A stretch of DNA of 64,000 nt from positions 310,001 through 374,000 of the forward strand of contig JAQJVL010000703.1 of the NCBI GenBank assembly GCA_035578905.1, given 5' to 3'. A program made the position numbers and the translations under genes. The notes under the pieces were generated by a model. It ran no database searches. It worked only from the letters and a program-made list of their open reading frames with translations, and was not told the origin of the DNA. Of this stretch, positions 46,818 through 58,437 are shown piece by piece (positions within the stretch are counted from its first letter, which is position 1; every line of letters begins with the position of its first letter). The stretch is from Stictocephala bisonia (lineage: Eukaryota; Arthropoda; Insecta; Hemiptera; Membracidae).

Positions 46818-47638
46818 CTGGAGTATTTATTTAGGCCACCATCCATTCTTTGTCCTGACAGTTGTTTTTATTGCAAGTGAAAACCCTTTAAGAATTGAGT
46901 ACAAATAAAATCGTGGGTATGTGTTTTTGTCAAATATCTGTTTGTTTTCTCGATTTCACGAACAGAAGCTAAACAGGAAAATGTCATCATGTCACTCCCT
47001 TATTTTGACAAGTTATTTAAATTGTTAAAACCAGTAATTTATTGTTCTCACTTAATAATTTCGGATTTCCTTCAAAGTATTGATCAAAACGTATAATAAT
47101 GTAAAAAAAGTGTCTAAGCTATTGGTGTCAATACAAAAATGTTATATTTGAAAAATTATTGTATTGACAAATTACAAATGTTAAATTGGTGCAACATAAC
47201 TAACAAAAACCGAACAGATTTACCATTTAATCTCCTTGTAATCTCTGAAATATATATAACCACTTTCTTTGAAGTGGTCGAGGTAAAAGAGGAGTGCCTA
47301 CCATCATTTTTGTCTAAACTGAACCAGTATTGCTACATCTGAGAGGAAGCTATGAATACAAGCAGAACTGGTTCTTTTTTAAAAATACCACCAGAGTTGG
47401 TGGTAAAACTCTGTATATCAGTTTTAGAGCTTTTAAATGAATTTAATTTTTCAATTAATTCATGCATTCAGGGAGGATGTTAATTAGTTTGCACCGTGAT
47501 GGCAGCTTGACTGTAGTAGGAACAGTAATAAATTGACTAAAGATGTTTAATTTGTTAGTTCGATATTTAGGTTAGCTGACAGCATCGGAAGATTTATATA
47601 ATTTATTTTTTTCTGTTTTTACAATGACATCAAGCATA

Positions 47639-47946
47639 ATGATAAGCAAAAGTGACGGTAACGGTTTATTTAAAGCTGTGTCTTATTGCATATACACCTC
47701 GCAAAGTAGACATATAGAACTTAGATGCAAAGCAGTAAATCACGAATTTACTGCTTCGCATCGTATTGGGAATTCCATAAAGAGTTCATAATAGGTCATG
47801 AGAGCTACCGTAAACTAGTTACGTCCAAAGAAGAATATATTGATTTGCTATCAAGAAATCATGAATACTCTGAACATAATAAACTTATTTCTTTGGGTAA
47901 CCTTTTTCCAGACAATACATTCAGAGTACATAATATATGGCACTAA
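47639..47946 (+). pseudogene. OTU-like cysteine protease, broken
   Basis: From ATG 47639: MISKSDGNGLFKAVSYCIY ... HIELRCKAVNH, then after a frameshift near 47740 YWEFHKEFIIGHESYRKL, EEYIDLLSRNHEYS and FRVHNIW to 47946. The DGNxLFxAVS block with a following 'LR..AVNH...W..F' is the N-terminal part of OTU deubiquitinases. The catalytic cysteine of the family's DGNCLFR motif is glycine here, and the catalytic histidine region is not convincingly present. OTU domains are often carried by arthropod transposons. Dead by both frameshift and active-site loss. Confidence 0.6.
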
Positions 47947-48570
47947 TATTCACAGTCTATAATAAACTTCTAGACTTTGGACGTGGGTCCCTAATTAGCA
48001 ACCTGCGTTTCACAGCAAACTTGAAGGGGTATTACATGCACAGACTTGCTGATGGACCTATTACGGCAAGGGTGGGCGTGCTGGTGGCTGGCGCCAGACA
48101 ACCAGAAGTTAAGTACAGTGGTGTGTTGCAAGCCATCAGTGCAGTTTGAAAAGGAGATTTAGAATGAATGAAAATGATGCTATGTTAGCAGTTTTAGGTG
48201 GTAACCAAGTATTGGACATAGTTTTTCTGCCTAGGAAAAAGAAAAACGTGTGATAAAAAATATTTTTGAAATTTGAAACTCTATAATATAGAGCCATTAT
48301 ATTACCTGAACTAGATGCAGATGAGTTTAGAAATTATCTAAGAATGGATGAGACGGTTTATACTTCACAATGGTTTCCCAAGCCTTATCTTTTAAGTTCC
48401 TATCCAAATAGTCCTTGATTTTAACTCTCCATAAACAAGGAACACTTCTATTTATCACAATGAGTTCACTAATAATTTATCTTGAATAAGATCTGATTTC
48501 ACTCATTGTATGTATTACAAGGGCTAATAGTCAAAATAAAAAATATATATTTATGCATTTATGGTATTAA

Positions 48571-51418
48571 CCCTTCGTACGCGGTAAGCGAAATATATCG
48601 CTAGATATTTGTAGCCGTAAACGCGATAAGCGGAATATATCGCATTCGATTGTTTAAAATCATCTAGTACATATTGATGCCGCTAGAATTCGTGAGATTG
48701 TTTATTTTGTGCGTTTGAGCTAGACAGAAGGCAGTGGGATTGATATCAGCTGTCAGATGACGCATCACGTGTGTTGACAGACTGAATTTCCTGTTGCGTG
48801 CGCATCCCATGTGTCAGCCCTGTGCTGTAAGTAGGGGTGTGCGAGTACTCGAAACTTCGAGTATTTGATCGAGTATTTTACTACTCGAACTCGGCTCGAA
48901 GCTCCTAAAACTACTCGAAGTTCGAGCGAGTAGTTGTATTTCACGAAATATCAGGTTTACATCTTAATTTAGTTTTAAGAGTAAACAGTTTTATAAGTTA
49001 TCAATAAAAAATGTTTGTGTTTTATTTTACCCTTAATCATACGTTATCAGTTTGGTACGCGTAATTATGAACTGAACAATACGCCTAAGAATAGGTAGTA
49101 CACGACGACAGTCAAAAACTAGTCGACGTAGTGAAAGAGTTCGTTCATTAAGATTTGAACTAGTTCAGTTCAAAGTGATCAACAGAGCTGGGATGGCACT
49201 GTAAATAGTAGCGATCACACATGGTGGTTGCCGAGTCTACTAGTCACTTGTAACCTAACCTTAAAAAGCGTGAATAAATCAGAAGTGCTGGTTAGTTTCT
49301 TTATTATGACCCAAGAAAGGGGACGAGATATCCGGTTCCAAATGCTAAAAAAACCTGTTACCAATACAAATCTGTCTGTGCACCGTGGAAATTATGCATA
49401 TTTTCGTTCATATAAATAATACTGTGCAATCAAAAGAGTCCCGAGAACGGGTCACTTTACATCCCAAGAATCGAACTTCCGATCTTTTCTAGGTGAAAGT
49501 TCATCTCGATTGCAGTATATTACGTGCAAGGAACCGTTCAGCTCTTTTTCGGAAATGAAATTATCGTATATTTCTTGCGAGTCCATTGAGGTCTATTTTG
49601 TTTTTTAATCTGAGCAGGGAATCGTCCAATGATTTGACGTAAGATTTTTTCCGTCAAATAGAAAATAGATATATATCCGTGGCAAACGTCTATTAATTAT
49701 TATTTCGAAAACGCCTTAGATCGTCAAAACTGTGTGTAATATTTACGCATACGATATTTTTTCCTGTCAAATTGTTGAACGGTTTTCTGACTAGGTTAGA
49801 TAATAACACAGTTGGAGTGTAAAAGGTGGTAAAGTACGATAATTTTGATTCGTAAATTCACTGAACGGTCCCCTGTTCACATTGACGTCGATGTCGATGT
49901 AAACTGTAAAACAATCACGAATTAACCAAAGTGGAGAAACATGTTAGAAGACCTTTTCTAAACAAAATGCGACGAATTTAGAGATTCGGAAAATAATTTT
50001 TAATGAAACAAAGCCTTATCAAACGTCACATTTTTTATTCGTAGGTTTATAGTTTAGCTGTCCAAAATCTTCACTGTATCACTAGTTGGCACTTAGCTGA
50101 TATTTCAGACTGTACCTCGTCGCCAATATCGGGTAGACCTAGGCTATTACATAAGCCGACTACGTCTATGGTTTTCATTCGATTGCACCAGGTTTTATGA
50201 ATTTCTCGTTGACATAATTATTTTTCTGTTGTTCAGTGTAGCCTCATGTATCGAAATAGTTTCAAATTGCACACATTTCATTACTGATCATAATTTAAAA
50301 ACTATGATCATTCTAAGCGATTTTTAAATTTAATTTTAGTAAAACTGCTTAGTTATTATTATCAATCGATTGAACTAGAGTCTTTGTCATCCAGATTTTC
50401 AAATTTGATTATATAATTCACAGCTTATTTCCAGTTAGTTGTAACCTTGTTATTACTGAATTAATTACCCACAGAATACAGATCCACTCTTCTTGGCGTG
50501 GACACAATCAATTTTTTTGTTGAGAAGAGGCAATTATCAAAGCAAATGACCGCATTTAGCGATATTGCCTGAATTTTAGTATCAGTTTGGTTTGATGCAA
50601 CTTTTGCCAACAAGCTTCACTACGTTTTCGCGGTACACTGAACTGAACCACCAGATAAACATATAGGCCTGCTGGGAAACAGTATAATTGGATTGCATAG
50701 AAAATCTGATCTGTGATATGAGTGAACAGATTAAATCTTTATATCCACGTTGTTTCAATTAATAATATACTTTCTTAATTTCTTACATATATTAGTTCTG
50801 AAAAAGGAAAAAGGTTAACAGCAAATCAAAATTATTGTGTTCAGTTTAGATGTATATATTTACGAATCTGGCAAAACTTAACATAGGCTTAGTATGGTGT
50901 CTGCTTTTTACAGTTGTCTGGGGTGAACATGAAATCCCTCTGTAAATACTCGCTCGAAAAATACTCGATACTCGAAAAAATACCAACTACTCGACTCGAA
51001 CTCAAAAATCACTACTCGCACACCCCTAGCTGTAAGCGTATATTTTCGCGCCAAGTAAACAACGCGAGGTTACAACACTGTAGACGTATTGACATGTACG
51101 TTATTATGAGTATTATTAGTTACGATGTGTATTATTAGTTTTAATGAGACTTGTATGACTAAATACAAATTTTGTATGACTAAATAAAAATGATATTTAG
51201 GCCTAAATTTTCAAAAATTTATATTTTTCATGTATGCTGAAAATCAAATGTAAATACATCTTTTTAAGTAATGTGTGTTTTTTTTTTTTTTTTTTGAATA
51301 CCTATGTTTATGGAGCACATAAATAAAATTAACTCTGGAAAATTAAAAATATTTTTTTTTTTTCAATTATATAAACATTATAGTAGAATTCATCAATTTT
51401 AAGGTCGCGTACGAAGGG
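48571..51418. mobile_element. TTAA-flanked piggyBac-like element, split by hAT copy 2
   Basis: TTAA (48567-48570) then CCCTTCGTACGCGGTAAGCG. The right end is CGCGTACGAAGGG then TTAA (51419-51422). There is a 13-bp perfect TIR. Without the nested hAT element and its duplicate it would be about 0.64 kb and non-coding. Confidence 0.85.
48832..51028. mobile_element. hAT-like non-autonomous element, copy 2
   Basis: Ends TAGGGGTGTGCGAGTACTCG and CTACTCGCACACCCCTA, with perfect 8-bp target duplicates GCTGTAAG at 48824-48831 and 51029-51036. Terminal regions are rich in repeated ACTCGA / TCGAGTA. 2.2 kb, no transposase. It was inserted inside the TTAA element and so is younger than it. Confidence 0.93.
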
Positions 51419-51737
51419 TTAAAAAGCTTAGTTGTTTATCAAATCTTAGTGCATTTGAAATATTTAACGAAAATGCATTTGTGATAACAGATTGTACATT
51501 TGAAACATAAATCCCTAAACTTTATTGTTTATTTTATTCAGTGGAATCACTATTCCTTCAGCCTAGCAATAGGAATGACCATGACTAACAATAGAAATTC
51601 AAATAGAATAGGGGGAATTTTTTTTTAGAAATCTAAAACCTTTCACTAAATAATAAAAAATATTTAAAGTTAAGCCATCGTTCTTCAAGCAAAGTTGGCA
51701 TTAGGGCATTTTGTAGACATTTTCCAAGAATTAGATA

Positions 51738-51807
51738 CAATCCTCGTTTACAAATACTCATTTCATGTGATTCAACCTACTTTCATCTTAAGTTAATCAT
51801 TGGATTG
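51738..51807 (-). ncRNA. C/D-box-snoRNA-like element, copy 4
   Basis: 70 bp, in the 15-kb intron. CAATCC, AATGATTA, core GATGAAAGTAGGTTGA, CATGAAAT, ACGA, GGATTG on the minus strand. The stem changes at position 3 on one side and its partner on the other (T-A to A-T), keeping the pair. D-like box is ACGA. Confidence 0.4.
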
Positions 51808-52053
51808 CACTTAATTGTTCATTTAATTAATATTAGTGCAAGAACTTGACCTGAGTTAGAATGTTAAATCAATTCAAGCAGCTCAAATAACCCCCGAATG
51901 CTAATGTGAGCAATGCCTTACTGGATTTGATCTGGGTTTAGAAATATTGTTACCAATATTACTTGGTTCCTAATCGATTTATAATTCTTTATATACTAGG
52001 TAAAAAAAGAGAATTATTGATGTATTGGTACAAGTGGCTAAATCAATTCTTAA

Positions 52054-52642
52054 CACTTTGAGTGCTGGTCCTAAATAATGGAAGCCATTTGAAGAACGCT
52101 GGCCATTTTTGGTACTTTCTAAAAATGTATAGATTTGAAACCATTAACATAGACACGTTCTACTTATAAGTCTGGATTCTATATTTCATCTTCTTTTTAT
52201 CAGTATACAATTAAAAATCACATTTTTTTCATCTCATAATATCAGTATTTTAGTAATAAGTGTTTTAGAAAGAAAAAAAAAAACAAAAAATCAAACCAAG
52301 GGCAATTAAGCATACAAAATAATTTTGAACATAATTTTAATGCCCTATTTATACAAAACTAAGTAAAATTATGTAATAATAAAATACTTGTTTCTTATTT
52401 ACATGCTCTATTTACACTTTGAAATAGAGTTCACTCACTAAAAAATGGTTAAGAAACATGCAGACAATAGAAGTGCAGTGTAGCGACTAAAACTACATTA
52501 TCCTGGCTAACAACAGTACAGTGGCTTACTATCATCACTAGAGATCATTTATAGTAACCGATTCCGTATTAATACTCAATAGGCTATTTAACAACATTAA
52601 AACATCGAACCCGTAAAACTACGGGATCCGCAGTCAAAGTGG
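52054..52642. mobile_element. Probable TTAA-type element
   Basis: TTAA then CACTTTGAGTGCTGG at the left. CCGCAGTCAAAGTG then GTAA at the right. TIRs match imperfectly and the right target is not TTAA, so this is a weaker call. Confidence 0.45.
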
Positions 52643-52670
52643 TAAAGTTCTTTTGTTAAAAATTTAACAA

Positions 52671-52768
52671 TCTCCCCCAAAACAAGGGGCCTTGTTCCCT
52701 TACCCAGTAAGCACAAGTACGTACAAATATCTAATACATCCATTAATCCCATTGAATAGATCATGTAA
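52671..52768. repeat. 98-bp repeat, copy A
   Basis: Identical over 98 bp to 54520-54617. It begins TCTCCCCCAAAACAAGGGGC and ends AATAGATCATGTAA. Identity unknown. Confidence 0.85.
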
Positions 52769-53156
52769 GCTCTCTCTCTCTCCCTCTACTCACCTGAAGA
52801 AAATGCCTGTGGTGTTGAAAATTTGTGAGATTATGTCTATTTTGTGTTTGTGACTACTACTCTGATGTTAGTGAACTTGTCTTTTAAGGTAAGTTTGCTG
52901 ATGTCCTATCTCTCAATATATTAATCTTAAACTAGTTATCACATTTAAATATTTACTTGGAAAAGTGAATACTAATCTTTTTGAAATATGTGCAAAAAGC
53001 TTATAAAAAGTGTATATTAGCAATCGGATTGGTAAACCATAGTTAGCTGCTTGTTATTCCACATAACTAAGGAAGTTATGTTTGTGTAATAAGGAAGCAC
53101 AGCAGTTTGTTTGTATAGTTGTTTATTATTTTATGATTCTTAATAAAAACAAAATG

Positions 53157-53224
53157 CAATCCTCATAGATATACTTATTTCATGTGATTCAAACTACTTT
53201 CATCTTGAATTAATCATTGGACTG
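53157..53224 (-). ncRNA. C/D-box-snoRNA-like element, copy 5
   Basis: 68 bp. CAGTCC, AATGATTA, core GATGAAAGTAGTTTGA, CATGAAAT, ATGA, GGATTG on the minus strand. Stem position 3 is G opposite T, a wobble pair. Closest to copy 4. Confidence 0.4.
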
Positions 53225-53413
53225 TCTAATTAGTATTTCCTTAAGATTTGAATATTTGAAAGTAAATAATGATTATTTCAATAAAACTTTTCATATATTT
53301 AAGGATTAATGCATAATTGTAAATTTAGCTTCCTATGTGTAAAGTACACCATAAAAAAAAAATTAATAACTAACACCATTTTACGACTTAAGTTGCTTGG
53401 CTTTATAACATCT

Positions 53414-53480
53414 TTAACCCTTTGAACGCCAGAAGCCTACATATAGCCAAGCTCCGCGTGAGCGTTGAACACCTAGCACC
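53414..53480 (+). repeat. Solo end of TTAA-type element
   Basis: TTAACCCTTTGAACGCCAGA matches the ends of the element at 61307-61874. No partner end was found. Confidence 0.5.
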
Positions 53481-53588
53481 TATGTATACAGAGGCTCATG
53501 TCTATTTTGCATATTACGAAATAAATTTTTACTGAAAATCAATTAAACTCATACTATTATATTTAAGATGGAATGTGGTTATAATTTT

Positions 53589-53738
53589 TTTTGCTTCACT
53601 CACTTGACTTGGGCCTACAGGCCTATGTGTCAACTTTATTCAACGATTGAAGTACCGACCATTCACTCAGTGGGGATTCAAACCTTAGACACTACCCTCC
53701 GCAGTCCGAAGCCTTATTCACTGAGCCACCACGCCAGC
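53589..53738 (-). repeat. tRNA-derived SINE
   Basis: Minus strand head GGCGTGGTGGCTCAGTGAAT (box A) and GGTTTGAATCCCCACTGAGT (box B), followed by a short body ending near a CAGGCCTGTAGGCC-type palindrome. A distinct SINE family from those at 8735 and 35145. Confidence 0.7.
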
Positions 53739-54182
53739 ATATAAAAGCAGTTCTGTTTTCTAATTGGCCAAATTCATTTCACGTAGTGTGGGTGAAACAA
53801 GCCTAGATTTGTAATAACAGTCTACGAGTTGCTACTACTACATACAAACGTGTTCTGCATTCGCCGGTAATACACAATCTTAGCCAGTTTTGTCCGACTT
53901 TAATCCTTTATTAAATATATTTAAAAATTTTTATTGTTATGCGCAAGAAGAATAACATAATTTCAGCATTTTTACTTTAACTTAACTAAATTTAATTCTT
54001 CTCTTAATTCAACTTAAAACTATCAAAGTTACTAGATTTCGGCTCATATTTTACAATTTTAAATACTATTTTTTGTTTATTGTAAATAAGAAGATTTTTA
54101 GTTTGAATTGAAATCTAAAGCAAAGAAAGTCTATTTTATTTTCACAATGTGATGACAAATCACATTGTCCAGACAAACCATA

Positions 54183-54188
54183 CAAACC

Positions 54189-54236
<48 letters not shown>

Positions 54237-54265
54237 TACCAGACAGACAGACAGACTACCAGACA
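54183..54265 (+). repeat. (GACA)n microsatellite
   Basis: Tetranucleotide run CAGACAGACAGACAG with two TACC interruptions. Open frames across it are artefacts. Confidence 0.95.
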
Positions 54266-54519
54266 GACATACCGGCCCACCGACACACACAACACATACC
54301 ACTTTCTTTTTTATTTTGGATGCTGAACAAATATACCTTATTTTGAAGCGTCATCTGAGAACATTTAGGAAATGTTTTTCCCATGGTTTGTCTAGTTTGT
54401 CAATAGACCAGACCTGGTATGTCTGGTCTATTGTTGGTAGCCAGGAAAGTGTGAGCACCAACAATACTGTCAAACATCACCAGTCTTTACTACTTCAGTG
54501 GTTCATCATCTTCTTCACA

Positions 54520-54617
54520 TCTCCCCCAAAACAAGGGGCCTTGTTCCCTTACCCAGTAAGCACAAGTACGTACAAATATCTAATACATCCATTAATCCCA
54601 TTGAATAGATCATGTAA
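54520..54617. repeat. 98-bp repeat, copy B
   Basis: Identical over its whole 98 bp to 52671-52768, in the same orientation, with unrelated flanks. Confidence 0.85.
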
Positions 54618-55331
54618 ATTAATTAAAAGCCAAATAAATTGTTTTATCCTCACAAAACCCCTCTCAAACTAACGCTCTCTCTAGACTAGAATAATTCTTA
54701 CTTGGCTCCATTTTTAGCAATAGTACTTCCCAAGATAGTTGGAATGTCCTTCATCTTGGAGGGTGTGGTTTCCTAATTTAAGGGTTATTGGGTTTTGATG
54801 TTTACTAACCATCATTACCGCTCTTTTTTCTTTACTTATCTAAGTTTGATATTTGTTCAGTTTTTCTTGGTCATCTTGTTCTCTGTGGACCCAACCAAAT
54901 CCCCACGTCATCCACTACACTAGGCCAATTCACTGTGTTATCATTTCTTTGACCTGTTTCATTATTAGTGTCCATGAACATGGACAAATAGTAATGGAGA
55001 AAGTGCACTCAGATAAGTAAAGACTCCTTTAAAAGCCAAAAGTTTCTTAGGGCAGTTCTGTGTAACAGATCAATAATTTGCTTTATCCAGACATTTTATC
55101 ACCTTAGATTATTCATATTTATATTTGGATGGTTATTCTATAGCAAGATAGATACAGAGCTTAACATTTCAATAAAATTATGAGCACTAAGCTGAATTTT
55201 TTGTATCTAGTTTTGCTAATATGGGAATTTGTTCTATATTTGAAAAAACTTAAAATATAGATCGCTGTTAATTTCAAGTTATAGGTAAAGTTATTTCATC
55301 CATACAGATAAATCACAGTGATTACACTCAC

Positions 55332-55411
55332 CTATGATCTGTGCTTGAAGTTCCCAAAATTTGGGAATATCAATGGCATAGTCCTCAGCCACTTCATATA
55401 TGATAGCAAAT
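55332..55411 (-). CDS. eIF4G: eIF4G exon (MA3), most 5' exon in window
   Basis: 80-bp exon found by homology rather than length. Acceptor CTTTTCAG, donor GTGAGT. It encodes FAIIYEVAEDYAIDIPKFW, then ELQAQII. The block AEDxxIDIPxxW is the signature of the eIF4G MA3 domain. It starts with the third base of a codon and ends with the first base of the valine codon completed by 40334. The rest of the gene (eIF4E-binding site, MIF4G domain, 5' end) must lie to the right of this window. Confidence 0.92.
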
Positions 55412-56001
55412 CTGAAAAGTGAGATATAAATCAAATAACAAATAAATAGTTACTCTTAAAACTAAAAAATATCATAGAAAAATAATTTAAAGAAACATCC
55501 GTAAAATATTCTTAATGTCTTTTTGGTTTTGTGGTAAAACTAAATATGCTCAAATATGGCAGATTTTAATATACATACAAATGCTACAATATATTTTAAG
55601 ATGTAAGCTAAAACAAGTTTCTAAGATAAACTTACTTAAATCATGGCAAAACTATGAAATAAAATTAAGCGTATATAAGTAACTAGCATATTAAAAAAAT
55701 CTTTAATTCTCAATTTAACTGCCAATAATCTACATTAACATATTGATACTTTTTTCCGTCTTATTTTATTGTCAACCATTACTTTTCTATTGTAGATTAA
55801 CTAAAGACAAAGTGTGTTTGTTTTATACGTTGATTCATTCGATTAATCTCAGGTTTATTAGTTATGAATAATTACATGTCGGTTTTGAAAATGTTAATAT
55901 TTTTGTATATATTGTTTATTATAATTTTTTTTCTCTTTCTAATTGTCTCAACTATAATATTCTTGGATATGACTTGCAAATATTTCAATATGCTATATTA
56001 A

Positions 56002-57252
56002 CCCTTTGAACCCCAGCCGCCGATTTATCGTCAGTAAAAATCTGCTGAGAAACCCCCGCCAACGATATATTGACAGTAGAATTTAAGCGGTCATTAATAA
56101 CTCCGGATTTACTTATTTTCTAAAAAGCGGATTATTATGTTGTATACATACATCATTAATAATCCATTTACAATCATCTTGTAGCATTCCCTATAATACA
56201 AACTGTCATAAAGCTATGGAATACACACAGCTGTCAATATAAGTGATAGTGACTGTGGCCTAGTGATAGTGACTGTGGTCAACAAAGTAAACAAACAACA
56301 ACCCACTACTCAGTCAGCCATAACCTTCACTCCATCAATGTTTTTACGTATTTAGTAATAGTTTTTAGGGATAGGTATGTCCCTAAAGTCAGTATGAGGT
56401 TCAGTTCCAGCAAAGTAAAGGAGAGATAGCTTTCATAGAAATGTTTCAGGTGTAATAAGTGTTGATAAACAGAACTAGCAGACAATATCTGGTAACAAGA
56501 CAAACAATATATCTTTGTCAGCCCATAGACAGGCCACTTCCTTATCAGCACTTAACAGTGACAGATAACATTAATGAATAGAAATTCACAAGCAAAAACA
56601 TCAATTGATGCCATTCCGTTTTTATTCAAGGGTCCATTCTTCCTTTAGCCTGAACTCCACCCTTGTTTATCAGACCTTTTTATCACTTTCTATCTGATAA
56701 AAACACTGGTGAAAACATTCCATTCTGTTTGCAACTTTTCTCACATTTTGATGACAACTATGATTCTAGTTTTATAAAAGGTTTTTATGGTGAAAAAAGA
56801 TATTAGTGGAAGGTATATATCCATTATTCGCATTTTCCAAGTATTCTGTAAAAAAGGGAATTTTATTATTTACACTATTATTTTTTTGAATTAGGAAGCT
56901 GATTTTTTTTATACATATTGACAATTATATGTGCTTTATAATAAAATGAGTACCACAGGTTAATTCTTCTTTGTTTTTGTGCTAAAAAATGTCAAAAATA
57001 AAATTTTTTTAACTATTTTTGTATAAAATAACAACCTTATAATACTTCAATTTTTTCCTTTTAGAGAAACTTATTACTGTATAAGCATTTTGGTGCCTCA
57101 AACATTACGATAGCTATAATATTATCTAAAATATGATATTTTAGGCTGAATCCTGCAAAACGGGTCTAAATAGGTCCGGTGTTTTTCGACAGTGCTCTAT
57201 AAAACTGATCTTGGGCAAAATTTTCACTATTTTTTTTCCGGGGTTCAAATGG
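56002..57252. mobile_element. TTAA-flanked piggyBac-like element
   Basis: TTAA (55998-56001) then CCCTTTGAACCCCAGCCGCC. Right end CCGGGGTTCAAATGG then TTAA (57253-57256). 1.25 kb, no transposase seen. Confidence 0.75.
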
Positions 57253-57632
57253 TTAATGTGTTTACTAAATTTACTTGATTTATATATTGTAATACATTTT
57301 ATTGTAAATTAAATTGGGAGAAAATTAATTAATACAAATTAGAAATCAATTCCTATTTATTTTTCATATTTTCTATTTATTATCTTTATTTTTGCTATAA
57401 GCTTATTTATTTTATATTGTACTGTTTTATTTCCATCTTTAGTCTTTTAAAATAAATTATGTATACCTCCAAGCAGGCTTTGCCGAGGAGGTTATATTTT
57501 CAAAGAGAACCAAAATTAATTAATTAATTGAAGGTATTTTAAGAAGACTTCTTGTTTATAATCTTAGTGTAATTACTCTTTTTGTTTTTAAGTTAATGGT
57601 CAGCCTGAGCGAGTTTTAATATATGGACTTAA

Positions 57633-57974
57633 CCCTTCAAGCGCCATGAATTTCATGAACTTTAAGATTGTTACTTATAAAACAAAAATAAATGTTGATT
57701 CCTCAAAGTTAGATTTTTTCTTACTTTCAAGATAGTGCGAGTGCAAAGAAAATAGCTCAAAATATTTTAAAATCATTTGTTTAATTGAACACAGAGTAAA
57801 AAATATGTTACAATTATTCTTTTACAAAATATTCGATTAAAGTTACAAGTTTGCTAACAATTGAATGGCAGTTAGGGATAGCTAACCGAATAATATAGGC
57901 CATTATGCTCAGTTGCACCATAATGTTATGAGATAGTAACGCTATGCGCGGTGCGGCTTCTGTGACGTGGTAAG
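57633..57974. mobile_element. TTAA-flanked MITE
   Basis: TTAA (57629-57632) then CCCTTCAAGCGCCATG. Right end GACGTGGTAAGGG then TTAA (57975-57978). 342 bp. Confidence 0.7.
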
Positions 57975-58437
57975 GGTTAATCTTACTTTTCTTAATATAT
58001 AATTTTGAATATTCTTTCACCGCAACAGCACTTTTTTAGGAGAAACTAACCTACATCGGGCATATACTATGGAACCATCTACCACAACCAATAAAAGATC
58101 TTCAGGGAAATGCTTATAAAAGGCCACTCCATGACTTCCTGGTTCAACAGCCTTTCTACACCATTGACAAATTCCTTAGGCCTTAGGAACTTGAACGATT
58201 GCTTCTGAGTTCTATGCATGATTCGATTCCAAATGGTTATGCATAAAATTCTTGACTATTGTTGTTCTTGAGAAATATGCTAAGAAAGAAGCTTGTCTAT
58301 TGTCTAACTGACTTCTTGTTTCAACAGTCAATGCCAAAATTGATGTTCACCAGTTTTTTGGTTAAATAAAGCAGAAAACCCAACTGAAATCTCTCATTTA
58401 ATAAACCTGTAAAACTAATTCTACCATCTCCACAGGT

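Larger units (their letters stand above)
40335..55331 (-). other. eIF4G: eIF4G intron (15.0 kb)
   Basis: Runs from donor GTGAGT (55326-55331) to the acceptor next to 40334. Inside lie two LINE fragments, a Tigger transposase tail, an OTU-like pseudogene, a receptor-like ORF, a nested TTAA/hAT pair, SINE and microsatellite sequence, and two small RNA-like repeats. Stretches at 45970-46487, 46818-47635, 51423-52050, 52769-53156 and 54618-55331 show nothing further. Confidence 0.85.

Noticed and set aside
54066..54346. Small ORFs rich in QTDR or VCLS repeats
   Set aside because: They are translations of the (GACA)n microsatellite.
58025..58345. Minus-strand coding-like patch (EPGSHGVAFYKHFPEDLLLV and, further on, a FMHNHLESN stretch)
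   Set aside because: Reads like protein but matches no family I can name; it does not fit the eIF4G MA3 sequence expected upstream of 55411, and stops separate the parts. Left uncalled.
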